From positions 186,001-250,000 of the forward strand of contig JAVBKY010000006.1 of the NCBI GenBank assembly GCA_031553765.1: a DNA stretch of 64,000 bases, written 5' to 3'. The translations under genes were made by a program, and so were the position numbers. Shown here in pieces: positions 9,014 through 17,984 of this stretch (within the stretch, counting starts at the first letter, position 1; every line of letters begins with the position of its first letter). This DNA comes from JAITMY01 sp031553765. Lineage in GTDB: Bacteria; Bacteroidota; Bacteroidia; Bacteroidales; UBA932. The notes under the pieces were generated by a model. It saw only the letters and a program-made list of their open reading frames with translations. It had not been told where the DNA came from and searched no databases.

Positions 9014-9133
9014 ACCTCTCCCCCAACCCCTCTCCACTGGAGAGGGGCGTGTGCCCAGAATATTTATCCGTGGACACAAAGGGCTTGTGGGCTGAAAAGT
9101 CCTTCTCTTGTGGAGAGGGATTTAGGGAGAGGT
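9014..9133. repeat. Palindromic element family B, copy B1
   Basis: About 120 bp between recQ and the ABC transporter gene. The ends are inverted: ACCTCTCCCCCAACCCCTC at the left and GAGAGGGATTTAGGGAGAGGT at the right. A nested CTCTCCACTGGAGAG hairpin lies near the left end. The recQ stop codon begins one base beyond the right end. Confidence 0.88.
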
Positions 9134-9134
9134 A

Positions 9135-11033
9135 TCACTTCCACTTCAGCATGCCGTTCTCCTCCTCAATCTTACCGTTATCCAGCAACCAACGAACTAC
9201 CTTTAGCATTTTCTCTGTTTTTTGCGGAAGCGTATCTATCAATGCCTCTAAGCCCATGGATTGTGCATTCAGGTACTTTTTAATGTGCTCCAACATTTCG
9301 TCCATTTCATACTTGCTGATGTCGAGTTCATTTCGTTCAAGGCACACATCGCACTGTCCGCAGCGGTAGCTGTCGGTTTCTCCAAAGTAGGCCAGCAGCT
9401 GCTGGCTACGACACTTGGTGGTGCTTGATGCGTACGCCAGCATGTGCTCCGTGCGCTTTACGTAGCGCTCCTTTCGGTCGGCATAATTTTCCTTGGTTAT
9501 ACGAAGATTTTTATCGTCCAACCTATCCTCGGTGAGAATAAGCAGGGGCGTTTTTTTACGTGGGATATACGATATAGCCTTCAGCTGCGATAGCTTTTTC
9601 AGCGCCTGATACACATCGCTTGGCGTAAGACGAATGGCGTTGGCAACAAAAGCTTCGTCAATAGGCGCGTACTGCGAAAACAGGCCGCTGTAGGCGCGCA
9701 GCAGGGCTTTTATGACCAAATCCAGCTCAGGGTTGAGTATCTGGATTTTGTACAATTCCTCGCGGTCAATAATAAACATCAGGCGTGAGGGGTTGTCCAA
9801 CTCGTCGGTGAGCTCAAGGTAACCGTCACGCTGAAGGAATTGCAAGGCGCTGTACACCGTGAGCGAGTGCATTTTGTAGGCGGTGCAAAAATCGCGCATA
9901 TTGAAATCGTGTACCGTATCCATACCCACACCCACGGGTATTTGCAAGTAGGTACACACGGATTGGTACACACGCTTAATTTCCTCTATGGGCGGAAAGG
10001 CTGTGGCGTAGCGCTTATCCATCGACAGCCTGTCCATTTCGTTGTATAGTAGCACAGCGAAAGCCTTTTTCTCGTCACGTCCGCCACGTCCCGCTTCCTG
10101 ATAGTAGGCTTCCAGTGAATCGGGCAGCTCCATGTGTGCCACCCAGCGTACATCGGCTTTGTCAATACCCATGCCAAAGGCGTTGGTGGCAACCACTATA
10201 CGGGTAGCGCCGTTTTTCCATTCGTCCTGCTTACGGCTGCGCTCTTCGTTGCTCATACCGCCATGGTAAGAGTCGGCTGAAAAGCCATTTTGGCGTAAAA
10301 AATCGGCAACCTCCATCGTAGCACCACGCGTGCGCACATACACCACCGCTGTACCCGGTACGCCTTGCGCTATTTTAAGCAGTTCCTTACGCTTATCCTC
10401 AGTTTGGCGAACAACGTACACCAAGTTTTTGCGCTCAAAACTTTTCTTCAAAAGATTTTTTTCGCGAAAGCGTAGCCTCTCCATAATGTCCTGCGCCACC
10501 TCAGGCGTAGCCGTGGCGGTGAGCGCAAGAATGGGCACATCGGGTAGCAGGTCGCGCAGCTCGGCAATTTTCATGTACGAGGGGCGAAAGTCATACCCCC
10601 ACTGCGATATGCAGTGCGCCTCGTCAATGGCTATAAGGTTGACGTTCATATCCAGCACACGCGCTTTGAACATGTCGGTTCCCAGGCGTTCGGGCGAAAG
10701 ATACAGGAATTTGTAATCGCCATACAGACAATTGTTCAGCGCTACATCAATCTCGCGATTAGTCATGCCCGAATACACCGCCAGCGCCTTGATGCCCCTC
10801 TTTTGCAGGTTCTCCACCTGATCTTTCATGAGCGCAATAAGCGGCGTAACCACCAAACAAATACCCTCCTTAGCAAGCGCTGGCACTTGAAAGCACACCG
10901 ACTTCCCACCACCCGTAGGCATCAACGCCAGCGTGTCGCGCCCCTCGTAGGCCGAGGCCACCACCTCCTCCTGCAAAGGTCGGAAAGCGCGGTGTCCCCA
11001 GTATTGGAAAAGTATTTTGGTGAAATCGGTCAT
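9135..11033 (-). CDS. recQ: ATP-dependent DNA helicase RecQ
   Basis: 632 aa. RecQ is a 3'-5' helicase of recombination and replication-fork repair. Residues 39-46 are Walker A (PTGGGKS) and 137-140 are DEAH within IAIDEAHCISQWGYDFRP. Motif VI is QEAGRGGRD. The RecQ-Ct zinc site is visible as KCRSQQLL followed by YRCGQCDVC. A winged-helix segment follows. The C-terminal ~80 residues are helical without a clear HRDC signature. The TGA stop is followed within two bases by a family B repeat. Confidence 0.97.
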   Translation of the reverse strand: MTDFTKILFQYWGHRAFRPLQEEVVASAYEGRDTLALMPTGGGKSVCFQVPALAKEGICLVVTPLIALMKDQVENLQKRGIKALAVYSGMTNREIDVALNNCLYGDYKFLYLSPERLGTDMFKARVLDMNVNLIAIDEAHCISQWGYDFRPSYMKIAELRDLLPDVPILALTATATPEVAQDIMERLRFREKNLLKKSFERKNLVYVVRQTEDKRKELLKIAQGVPGTAVVYVRTRGATMEVADFLRQNGFSADSYHGGMSNEERSRKQDEWKNGATRIVVATNAFGMGIDKADVRWVAHMELPDSLEAYYQEAGRGGRDEKKAFAVLLYNEMDRLSMDKRYATAFPPIEEIKRVYQSVCTYLQIPVGVGMDTVHDFNMRDFCTAYKMHSLTVYSALQFLQRDGYLELTDELDNPSRLMFIIDREELYKIQILNPELDLVIKALLRAYSGLFSQYAPIDEAFVANAIRLTPSDVYQALKKLSQLKAISYIPRKKTPLLILTEDRLDDKNLRITKENYADRKERYVKRTEHMLAYASSTTKCRSQQLLAYFGETDSYRCGQCDVCLERNELDISKYEMDEMLEHIKKYLNAQSMGLEALIDTLPQKTEKMLKVVRWLLDNGKIEEENGMLKWK

Positions 11034-11040
11034 AAGTAGA

Positions 11041-11048
11041 CAAAGGTA
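11041..11048 (-). promoter_or_regulatory. Putative recQ promoter -7 box, very close to the start codon
   Basis: CAAAGGTA on the + strand reads TACCTTTG on the - strand, a perfect TAnnTTTG match. It ends only 7 nt before the recQ ATG, so the transcript would start within a few bases of the start codon (nearly leaderless). Confidence 0.5.
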
Positions 11049-11163
11049 GGAAAAATTCTACGGCATTACGAGGGAATCAACGTCCAAACACATGGCTGCA
11101 TACCGTTTAATGCTACAAAAAAAATATTTCACTACCTTTATCAATCAATTCTTTTTCAATGCC

Positions 11164-12009
11164 ATGAAAAAACTCTGCCTATACCTCACCACCCTGCTAC
11201 TCCTAATCGGCTGCGGACGACAAGAACAAACCTACCGCATTGCTACCTACAACATCCGCTTGGATATTCCGCATATTGATACGGGCAACAAGTGGGTAGA
11301 TCGCTGTCCGCATGTAGCGAACCTGATGAGTCACTACGATTTTGATGTAATGGGAACACAGGAGGGTTTTTACAACCAGCTGAACGATTTAAAAATGGGG
11401 CTACCACAGTACAGCTACTACGGTCGTGGACGTGATGATGGCGAGCAAAAGGGTGAAACCTCGGCTATCTTTTACAAGAATGAAAAGTTTGCGCTGCTCG
11501 ATTCGGGCGACTTCTGGTTTTCGGAAACACCCGAAAAGCCGGGGTTGGGTTGGGATGCGCACTACCCGCGCATTTGCTCTTGGGTGAAATTACAAGACAA
11601 GAGCAAGGGGAATAGCTTCTACGTTTTTTGCCTCCACCTCGACCATATGGGCAAGATAGCGCGCGAAGAAGGCTGTAGGCTGATACAGGAAAAAATCAAT
11701 GCTATAGCGGGCAGCGAACCAACTATGCTTATGGGTGATTTCAACTTTGAAAGGGAATCGTCGCTGTACCAAATATTGGCGGCATCGCCTACGCTAACCG
11801 ACTGCTACACGCAAGTGGACGCACCATATACACATGGCAACGGCAGCTACAACGGGTTTGGGGATGCGTTGCAGGACACTTCCATTATTGACCATATCTT
11901 TGTTACACGCCACTTCTCACCCACAAGCTACACGCTTATAACCGACTCGTACAAAGGAAAATTTCCATCTGATCATTTCCCCGTAATGGTAGCGTTAAGT
12001 GTTCAATAA
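11164..12009 (+). CDS. Endonuclease/exonuclease/phosphatase-family lipoprotein
   Basis: 281 aa from the ATG at 11164, which begins a clean lipoprotein signal (LLLLIGC). An in-frame ATG 72 nt upstream would only add an unlikely N-terminus. EEP-fold proteins hydrolyse phosphodiester or phosphomonoester bonds with a divalent metal. Visible motifs are the ATYNIRLD start strand, the metal-binding Glu in MGTQEGF, FCLHLDHMG, the catalytic MGDFNFE, and a final SDHFPVM. The closest relatives are secreted Bacteroidota hydrolases of uncharacterised substrate, so the exact activity is unknown. It stands alone between recQ (divergent) and a long leader region. Confidence 0.87.
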   Translation: MKKLCLYLTTLLLLIGCGRQEQTYRIATYNIRLDIPHIDTGNKWVDRCPHVANLMSHYDFDVMGTQEGFYNQLNDLKMGLPQYSYYGRGRDDGEQKGETSAIFYKNEKFALLDSGDFWFSETPEKPGLGWDAHYPRICSWVKLQDKSKGNSFYVFCLHLDHMGKIAREEGCRLIQEKINAIAGSEPTMLMGDFNFERESSLYQILAASPTLTDCYTQVDAPYTHGNGSYNGFGDALQDTSIIDHIFVTRHFSPTSYTLITDSYKGKFPSDHFPVMVALSVQ

Positions 12010-12375
12010 TCAAAAGGTTGACTAATCCTTGCCATCACGTAAAAATTCGCATAATTTCCCTCTAAATTCTTAATTTTTAATTCTTAATTTTTAATTATCA
12101 ATTATTTCACTACCTTTGCGCCCTCATTACCGTAGGGTGATAGCTCATCTGTATCTTAAAATTCCGTCGTTTTAGTCGTATTTGTGAGAGATGTCGCCCA
12201 ATATTTAATCCGATTTGGGCGCTTGTTCAGCACACTGAATTTTCAGACAGGATTAACAAGATTAACAGGCAAACTCTGCTCTTAGCAAAGATTCCTGTAA
12301 ATTCTGTAAATCTTGTCCATGTAGAATATGTGTGCCATCCACAAGTTTTCATTTCACAAAACGTAAACAAAAAAC
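12010..12375 (+). promoter_or_regulatory. Long intergenic leader upstream of the DEAD-box RNA helicase gene
   Basis: 366 nt without a gene. An AT-rich tract with repeated TTCTTAATTTTTAA units leads to a perfect -7 box TACCTTTG at 12111-12118. From there the helicase start is about 250 nt away, so the mRNA would have an unusually long 5' leader. The leader holds a GCCCAA...TTGGGC hairpin (12195-12221) and an imperfect inverted repeat of family E (12245-12318). Long structured leaders are typical of cold-induced RNA helicase genes in other bacteria; that role is inferred here. Confidence 0.55.
12245..12318. repeat. Family E inverted repeat (ACAGGATTAACAAGATTAAC type)
   Basis: The left arm is ACAGGATTAACAAGATTAAC. 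The right arm, CCTGTAAATTCTGTAAATC, is an imperfect reverse complement. It lies inside the presumed 5' leader of the helicase gene. Only one copy is seen in this window. Confidence 0.6.
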
Positions 12376-14142
12376 ATGGAAAAGAATTTCAATCCCGCAG
12401 AGGAAATTATGGATTTTAACGACTTCGGTTTTTCCGAAGCAACCCTTGAAGCCCTAAAAGCAAAAGGCTTCGAAACCCCCTCACCTATTCAACGCTTGTC
12501 TATTCCTGCGCTCATGCGTGGCGACAAGGACATTATTGCGCAAGCACAAACCGGAACGGGTAAAACCGCTGCGTTCGGCTTGCCCATTATGGAGCAGCTG
12601 GAGCCAAACGGCAAAGTTCAAGCGCTTATTCTTGCGCCCACCCGTGAGCTGGCGTTGCAAGTGAGCGACGAAATTATTTCGTTTAAAGGCACACGCAACA
12701 TAAGCATTGCCACCATTTACGGTGGCGCGTCTATCAGCGAGCAATTGCGCCGCTTGAAAAAGGGCGTGGATATTGTGGTGGGTACACCCGGCCGCGTAAT
12801 TGACCACATCAACCGTGGCAGCCTCGACTTGAGCAACATTCGCTGGTTCATTTTGGACGAGGCCGATGAGATGCTCAACATGGGCTTTATTGACGATATT
12901 GAGGAGATTTTCAAGAGTACGCCCGATGAGCGCCGCGTAATGCTGTTCTCGGCTACTATGCCCGACCGCATTGCCAAGATGGCCAAAAAGTACATGCGCG
13001 ACATTGAGCACCTGAAGGTAGAGGCCAAGCAGCTCACCACCGATCTTACCGACCAAATTTACTTTGAGGTTAGCCAAGCCGACCGCTTCGACGCGTTGAC
13101 CCGTATTATTGACGTGGAGCCGGAATTTTACGGCCTGGTATTTTGCCGTACCAAGGTTACCACCGACGAAGTGGTTAGTAAGCTGATTACGCGCGGCTAC
13201 GAGGCCGATGGCCTGCACGGTGATTTGACGCAGATGGCGCGTGAAAAGATTTTGGGACGCTTCCGCAAAAAGCAAATCAACATACTGGTGGCTACGGACG
13301 TTGCTGCTCGTGGTATTGACATTAACGACCTGACGCACGTAATCAACTACTCGCTGCCGCAGGATTTTGATGCCTACGTGCACCGCATTGGCCGTACAGG
13401 TCGCGCGGGTAAGGAAGGTACTGCTATTACCTTTATTTCATCAAGCGAGTACCGCCTGCTGATGCAAATGCAGAAGGTAATTAAAACGCAAATTCGCAAG
13501 GAAACGCTGCCAAAGGCATCGGATGTAATTGCCGTAAAGCGCAACCGTATTAAGGACGACTTGTCGGAAATTATTGAGTTGGGTACATACAGCGACTACA
13601 CTGCGCTGGCTGAAGAAATTATTGAGGAACACGGCGCGGAAACAGCGTTGGCTGCTATTATTCGCCTGGCGTTTAAGAACGAGCTAGATATAAAGCACTA
13701 CTCCGAAATTCGCACCTTCTCGGTAGATAAGCGCGGTACTGCCCGTTTGTTTATCTCACTGGGTAAGCTGGACGACATGAGTCCTCGCGACTTGGTTGAC
13801 TTCCTAAAGAAGCACACTAAACTTACCGATAGCAAGATTGACGATGTGAAGGTAATGGATGCCTTCTCATTCGCCACCGTACCTTACGAAGATGCCGAGG
13901 ATGCCCTACGCATGCTTAACGCGCTACGCGGTAAGGACGAAAAGCCTTTGGCTGAAATTTCAAAAAATGACCGTAGCGGTGGCGGTGGTGACTTCGCTCA
14001 ACAACGCGGTGGTGGTCGCGGAGGTTTCCGTGGTGATCGCGATCGTGGAGATCGTGGCGGTGACAGAGGTGGTGATCGCGGTGGTCGTCGCAGCGGCGGT
14101 TACAGCAAAGGTGGCGGAGAGAAAAAAAGCTACAGGAAGTAG
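12376..14142 (+). CDS. DEAD-box ATP-dependent RNA helicase (DeaD/CsdA-like)
   Basis: 588 aa. The Q motif is near residues 33-40 (ETPSPIQR), motif I AQTGTGKT at 57-64, DEAD near 160, SAT in LFSATMP near 193, and VHRIGRTGRAG as motif VI. After the two RecA-like domains comes a DbpA-type RNA-binding domain (about 445-515), then an Arg/Gly-rich tail from about 533 to the end. That layout matches DeaD/CsdA proteins of ribosome assembly and cold adaptation. The Arg/Gly tail probably binds RNA non-specifically. It is transcribed behind a long leader and ends before a strong bidirectional terminator. Confidence 0.93.
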   Translation: MEKNFNPAEEIMDFNDFGFSEATLEALKAKGFETPSPIQRLSIPALMRGDKDIIAQAQTGTGKTAAFGLPIMEQLEPNGKVQALILAPTRELALQVSDEIISFKGTRNISIATIYGGASISEQLRRLKKGVDIVVGTPGRVIDHINRGSLDLSNIRWFILDEADEMLNMGFIDDIEEIFKSTPDERRVMLFSATMPDRIAKMAKKYMRDIEHLKVEAKQLTTDLTDQIYFEVSQADRFDALTRIIDVEPEFYGLVFCRTKVTTDEVVSKLITRGYEADGLHGDLTQMAREKILGRFRKKQINILVATDVAARGIDINDLTHVINYSLPQDFDAYVHRIGRTGRAGKEGTAITFISSSEYRLLMQMQKVIKTQIRKETLPKASDVIAVKRNRIKDDLSEIIELGTYSDYTALAEEIIEEHGAETALAAIIRLAFKNELDIKHYSEIRTFSVDKRGTARLFISLGKLDDMSPRDLVDFLKKHTKLTDSKIDDVKVMDAFSFATVPYEDAEDALRMLNALRGKDEKPLAEISKNDRSGGGGDFAQQRGGGRGGFRGDRDRGDRGGDRGGDRGGRRSGGYSKGGGEKKSYRK

Positions 14143-14183
14143 AATAATACAGGACTCTCTGAGCAAAGCATGCAAATGACTGC

Positions 14184-14367
14184 ATTTGCGAGGAGATTCC
14201 TCGACTCACTCGTACCTCGTTCGCTCGGAATGACGGGCTACGAGCGAGAAATAAAAAGAAGAAAGGGATGCGGCTACGCCGCATCCCTTTCTTCTTTCCT
14301 TTTTACTTTCAGGACATCGTCATTCCGAATGCAGCGAAGCGTAATGAGGAATCTCCTCGCAAACGCA
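14184..14367. repeat. Family D1 inverted repeat arms flanking a terminator
   Basis: The left arm (14184-14236) runs from TGCGAGGAGATTCCTCGAC to CGGAATGACG, and the right arm (14320-14367) from CGTCATTCCGAATG to GAGGAATCTCCTCGCA. The arms are inverted and enclose the hairpin at 14255-14297, so a terminator sits in the loop of a larger palindrome. Confidence 0.75.
14255..14297. terminator. Strong bidirectional terminator between the helicase and KAS III genes
   Basis: Perfect 20-bp stem with a 3-nt loop (left arm AAAGAAGAAAGGGATGCGGC). A CCTTTTTA tract follows on the + strand and an A-rich tract precedes it. It separates convergent genes ending at 14142 and 14390. Confidence 0.9.
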
Positions 14368-14389
14368 ATCTATAAAAGATTTCATTTTT

Positions 14390-15334
14390 TTAAAACTTCA
14401 CCAAGCAAGCACCGGCGGAGTAGCCACCACCGAATACTGATAGGCAAACCAAGTCTTCTTTTTTAAAGCGCTCGTAATTTTGTGCAAGCAGCAGCATGGA
14501 GCTCACCGAGCCTGTGTTGCCCAACTCCTCAATGTTATTCAGCGCTTTTTCCTCGGGTATGCCCAACTCTTTTACCACGTGTTTTACTATACGGGCATTG
14601 GCTTGGTGACCTATGAAGTACGACAGGTCATTGAGCGTGTAGCCATTCTTTTCTACAATATCTTTGGCGTTTTTTGCAATATAGGTGCAGGCTTGCGTAA
14701 ACACATCCTTACCGTTGTTCATTACAATGCCCTCGTTTTTGGGGTTAAGGTAAACGCCCTCGCGCCCCTTGCCTATATGCCCTAAACCTTGCGTAAGAAT
14801 ATCTACCATTTCGGCTTCGCCATCCTTCATTTTATCTTTTGAGAAGAAAAACGCGGTGGCAGCATCACCCCACAGGTGACCTGCCTTGGGGTCACGCACG
14901 TTGAAGTAGCTAGTATTGCGATCGGCTGAAAGTAGCAATGCCTTTGATGCTTTACCTCCGTCAAAAAACAGCTGAATAATTTCGAGCGCGTTAATAGCCG
15001 ATGAGCATGCCGACGACACGTAAAACGCCTTCGCGTTTTCAATCTTAAACTCACGCTGTACAATGTGCGCCGTGGTAGCTACGGTATCGGTGGGCGAGTA
15101 CGATGCAAATACTATAAGGTCAACATCGGTAATATCGTAAGGCAGCTGGGGAATAGCCCTTTTCACTGATTCGATACACATGTAATCTATGGTCTCCGTT
15201 TCGTTAGCCCACGCGCGGGTCTTAATGCCGGTGCGGTGTGTTATCCATTCATCGGTAAGACCATTCATTTCCAAAAAATAAGCGTTGGGTGTTCTGTGTG
15301 CCGGAACGTAGTAGCCAAGTGCGTTTACGACCAT
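14390..15334 (-). CDS. 3-oxoacyl-ACP synthase III family protein (KAS III/FabH-like)
   Basis: 314 residues from the ATG at 15334 (MVVNALGYYVP); the longer frame to 15397 overlaps the divergent promoter and lacks conservation. KAS III enzymes condense acyl-CoA with malonyl-ACP at the start of fatty acid or related synthesis. The catalytic triad is visible: Cys110 in SSACSSAINAL, His243 in GHQAN and Asn273 in LGNTGSVSS. Unlike a housekeeping fabH, it has no acpP, plsX or rpmF neighbours, so it may serve a specialised starter unit. Confidence 0.85.
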   Translation of the reverse strand: MVVNALGYYVPAHRTPNAYFLEMNGLTDEWITHRTGIKTRAWANETETIDYMCIESVKRAIPQLPYDITDVDLIVFASYSPTDTVATTAHIVQREFKIENAKAFYVSSACSSAINALEIIQLFFDGGKASKALLLSADRNTSYFNVRDPKAGHLWGDAATAFFFSKDKMKDGEAEMVDILTQGLGHIGKGREGVYLNPKNEGIVMNNGKDVFTQACTYIAKNAKDIVEKNGYTLNDLSYFIGHQANARIVKHVVKELGIPEEKALNNIEELGNTGSVSSMLLLAQNYERFKKEDLVCLSVFGGGYSAGACLVKF

Positions 15335-15367
15335 ATTTCGTATAATAGTTATTTTGAAAAATCGGGG

Positions 15368-15375
15368 CAAAGATA
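15368..15375 (-). promoter_or_regulatory. Putative -7 box for the KAS III gene
   Basis: CAAAGATA on + reads TATCTTTG on -, matching TAnnTTTG. It ends 33 nt before the start at 15334, a normal spacing. It lies back to back with the box for the divergent gene at 15423. Confidence 0.55.
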
Positions 15376-15422
15376 CAAAAGCATGGATAACAAACAAGTT
15401 TTCTGAGTCTTTTAAATTATTA

Positions 15423-15430
15423 TATATTTG
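15423..15430 (+). promoter_or_regulatory. Putative -7 box for the small outer-membrane protein gene
   Basis: TATATTTG matches TAnnTTTG, 19 nt before the ATG at 15450. No clear -33 element is seen. Confidence 0.5.
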
Positions 15431-15449
15431 TATAGTTAAATTTAAAAAA

Positions 15450-16217
15450 ATGAGGGGGCTAGCACTTACTCTACTGCTACTATTAGGCTGTCAGCTATTG
15501 CTTGCGCAAAGCGATAGAAAAATGCCGTTGGGACGGGGTGCTGAATTATACCCCTACCCCTTTGCCAACATGTACTACGTGAGCCCGCGATACGACCGCG
15601 TGGTGTACAGCGACAACGGATTTTTCGACACCTACTATATACGCAATGTCGCTACATTTAACGGCAATGCTCACCTGCGCTTTGACGTGCCCGTGGTCTC
15701 TACCAACCTTACCGACAACGGCAGTACCCTGTGGGGCTTAGGCGACCTAAACCTACGCTATACAAGGGTATTCGGTAATATAAAGGAGGTTTTTTACGGC
15801 GCGCACTGCAACATGGTGATGCCCACGGCAACCAACAGCGCGTTGGGTGGCGGCAAGTGGCAAATGCAGGTTGGCGCCGGTGCCATGTACTTTATTAAGG
15901 AATCAAAGGGAACGGTATCGTTTACGGCTGAATACCGCTTTTCGTTTGCCGGAAAGCAAGACCGTGCGGATGTGAGGCAGGTAGCCATATCACCCAACGT
16001 TGACTATTGGGGAAAAAATTGGTACGCGGGTTACTACGCCACGTGGGTATACGATTTCGAAAGCAGCGTATTTGACCTTCCGCTTGACGTGGAGGTAGGC
16101 TACAACATTATTCCATCGCTTATAGTTGCTGCCGAGTTTAAGCTGCCGCTGGTAAACGACGTGAGCTATCGCTACGAATTTGCGGTAAAACTACGGTACA
16201 ATATTCTTTCCTACTAA
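15450..16217 (+). CDS. Small outer-membrane beta-barrel protein, unknown function
   Basis: 255 aa from the ATG at 15450, which begins a Sec signal peptide (LLLLLGCQLLLAQ) with cleavage probably after LLAQ. A lipoprotein is unlikely because the Cys is in the middle of the hydrophobic core. The mature part alternates aromatic and polar residues in amphipathic strands (LRYTRVFGN, TVSFTAEYRFSFAG, WYAGYYATWVYDF, YRYEFAVKLRYN) and ends in a strand with terminal aromatic Tyr, as in outer-membrane barrels. It overlaps the convergent barrel gene by 4 nt. Substrate or partner unknown. Confidence 0.8.
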   Translation: MRGLALTLLLLLGCQLLLAQSDRKMPLGRGAELYPYPFANMYYVSPRYDRVVYSDNGFFDTYYIRNVATFNGNAHLRFDVPVVSTNLTDNGSTLWGLGDLNLRYTRVFGNIKEVFYGAHCNMVMPTATNSALGGGKWQMQVGAGAMYFIKESKGTVSFTAEYRFSFAGKQDRADVRQVAISPNVDYWGKNWYAGYYATWVYDFESSVFDLPLDVEVGYNIIPSLIVAAEFKLPLVNDVSYRYEFAVKLRYNILSY

Positions 16218-17905
16218 AACAGAAAGCTGTAGCCCAACATTACGTTAATACCGTAGGTAGGATAGTTGTTGTACACCTGATAGCGGCTTACGGTAACGTT
16301 GTTGAGCTGTAGGAATACCGACGAACGGTTTTCGAATTGGTAGTCGGCACCAAGGCTAAGGTCGAAGCCCAAACCTCGCTTTACCTCATTGCCTTCAAAG
16401 TCGCGCGCCTTGTAGCTGCCCAGCAAGCTGGGGCGAGCGTACATGTATAACTTCTTCCACAGGTTATAGTTCACCTTCATCTGCACACTTGTCGATGGGC
16501 GGTTGTAGGCCACAGGCAACTTATCCATGGTGTATTTGTTGTACTCTAACCATAACCTCAACTCCAACGCACTCGAGGGCAGCACACGAACTCCGCCCTT
16601 AAAGGTGAATAACTTCACGTCGTCGTACAATATGTCGAGTTGATTACCGAGGTTGTACTGGTCGTGTACGGTGTCTGTAGCGTAAAAATACATATCGTTC
16701 ACAAAAGCGTATGCCAACTCCAAGTCATAGCTGAACATAGAGCCTATGTGTCCCTTTATACCACCCTTAAACGATATGGCCTTTTGCGTGTTGCGTAACT
16801 TTTGCTGTATATCGGGCGTTATGTACGGGTTCTCTGTAGTAATAGTTTTAAAATTGTTGATTTGGTGATCGCCACTCACCTCTACGTAGGGTAAAAACAG
16901 TCCATCGTTGAGCAAAGCGGTAAAGTTAAGCACCGGGTAAAAGTAAGTTTTCACATCCCCGCTAAAGTTATCAAACGTAAGATTGAGTTTGGCTGACGCC
17001 TCCCAATTTTCACGTCTTTCAATAGCTTGAGGCAAAAGCGAAACCACCGTATTATTGCTGGGCGCCAGCTCACTGTTGCGCATATAAATATTGGTATTCA
17101 ACTCCATACCCACCATGGTGGTAGGCGTTATGCTTCTTCCGGCATGCAGGTTAAATTCCAACGCATCCTCAGCTTGGGGGTAGCGATTACGACAATCGTA
17201 GAAGTTAAACTTACCACCGAACTTCCATGCCGAATCAAGCTGTCCGTAGCCATCGTACTTTACACTTGCAAAGGTAGTGTTGTAGTACTGACGTTTTTCA
17301 TCATTGGGTAAAGCCTTATAGTCATTCAGCGTAAAAGATTTTGTATCATAACCATACATACGCACATCGTGCCTATGAAAACCAGCATTGGCATACAGAA
17401 CACCCTTAGCAAAGTTATACTGCCCCGAGGCGCCAAATTCGTTCCGCATATCCAGCGTAGGCACCTTCTCTTTCGCCTCGTTTTTCACATCACCATAGTT
17501 GCCGTAGTGGTTAGCGTACACATCCCACAAAAAGTCTTTACCACGTTGGCTACCGTAATAGGCATCAAGCAAGGTAGTGGTTTTTACACCCAAGCCCACA
17601 CGTACATAGCCACTATTGCGCTCCTCCGACTTGTTGTAACGCTCATGCTGTATGCGTGCAGGAGGAATAGGATTAGTAAGATAGCTATCGGTAATGGGTT
17701 TAGTTTGACGCAGCGGGTAAGTAAACGTTGTGGCTACCTTGGTTGTATCGTCAATGCGCGGAATGGGATTTATTTTGTACGCGTTGGGGATGGTAGGCTC
17801 GTAAGCACGCGACACCTCCACCGTTTTTGTTAACCCTTCGTCCTGCGCCGTAAGGTTGGTTGCGGCAGCTAACATCATTAACAAGGGAAAGAAAACTCTT
17901 TTCAT
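16214..17905 (-). CDS. Outer-membrane beta-barrel protein, partner of the upstream TPR protein
   Basis: 563 aa with a Sec signal peptide (LLMMLAAATNLTAQ). The mature N-terminus has a segment KTVEVSRAYEPTIPNAYKINPIPRIDD, then about 450 residues of amphipathic strands rich in Tyr, Phe and Gly, ending YGINVMLGYSFLF with a terminal Phe, the outer-membrane assembly signature. It lacks a TonB plug domain, so it is not a classical TonB-dependent receptor. It follows the 1026-aa TPR gene by 79 nt on the same strand. I infer that they form an outer-membrane pair, role unknown. Confidence 0.82.
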   Translation of the reverse strand: MKRVFFPLLMMLAAATNLTAQDEGLTKTVEVSRAYEPTIPNAYKINPIPRIDDTTKVATTFTYPLRQTKPITDSYLTNPIPPARIQHERYNKSEERNSGYVRVGLGVKTTTLLDAYYGSQRGKDFLWDVYANHYGNYGDVKNEAKEKVPTLDMRNEFGASGQYNFAKGVLYANAGFHRHDVRMYGYDTKSFTLNDYKALPNDEKRQYYNTTFASVKYDGYGQLDSAWKFGGKFNFYDCRNRYPQAEDALEFNLHAGRSITPTTMVGMELNTNIYMRNSELAPSNNTVVSLLPQAIERRENWEASAKLNLTFDNFSGDVKTYFYPVLNFTALLNDGLFLPYVEVSGDHQINNFKTITTENPYITPDIQQKLRNTQKAISFKGGIKGHIGSMFSYDLELAYAFVNDMYFYATDTVHDQYNLGNQLDILYDDVKLFTFKGGVRVLPSSALELRLWLEYNKYTMDKLPVAYNRPSTSVQMKVNYNLWKKLYMYARPSLLGSYKARDFEGNEVKRGLGFDLSLGADYQFENRSSVFLQLNNVTVSRYQVYNNYPTYGINVMLGYSFLF

Positions 17906-17984
17906 ATATCTTTTTTTGCAAAAATTCTTTTACCATTTTAAACCGATGGTCCATAGGGACATAGCAAGATAGCAGTGCACAATG

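Noticed and set aside
12119..12200. tRNA or small RNA gene in the helicase leader
   Set aside because: No TTCGAATC-type T-loop or acceptor stem pairing can be drawn; it is better explained as 5' leader.
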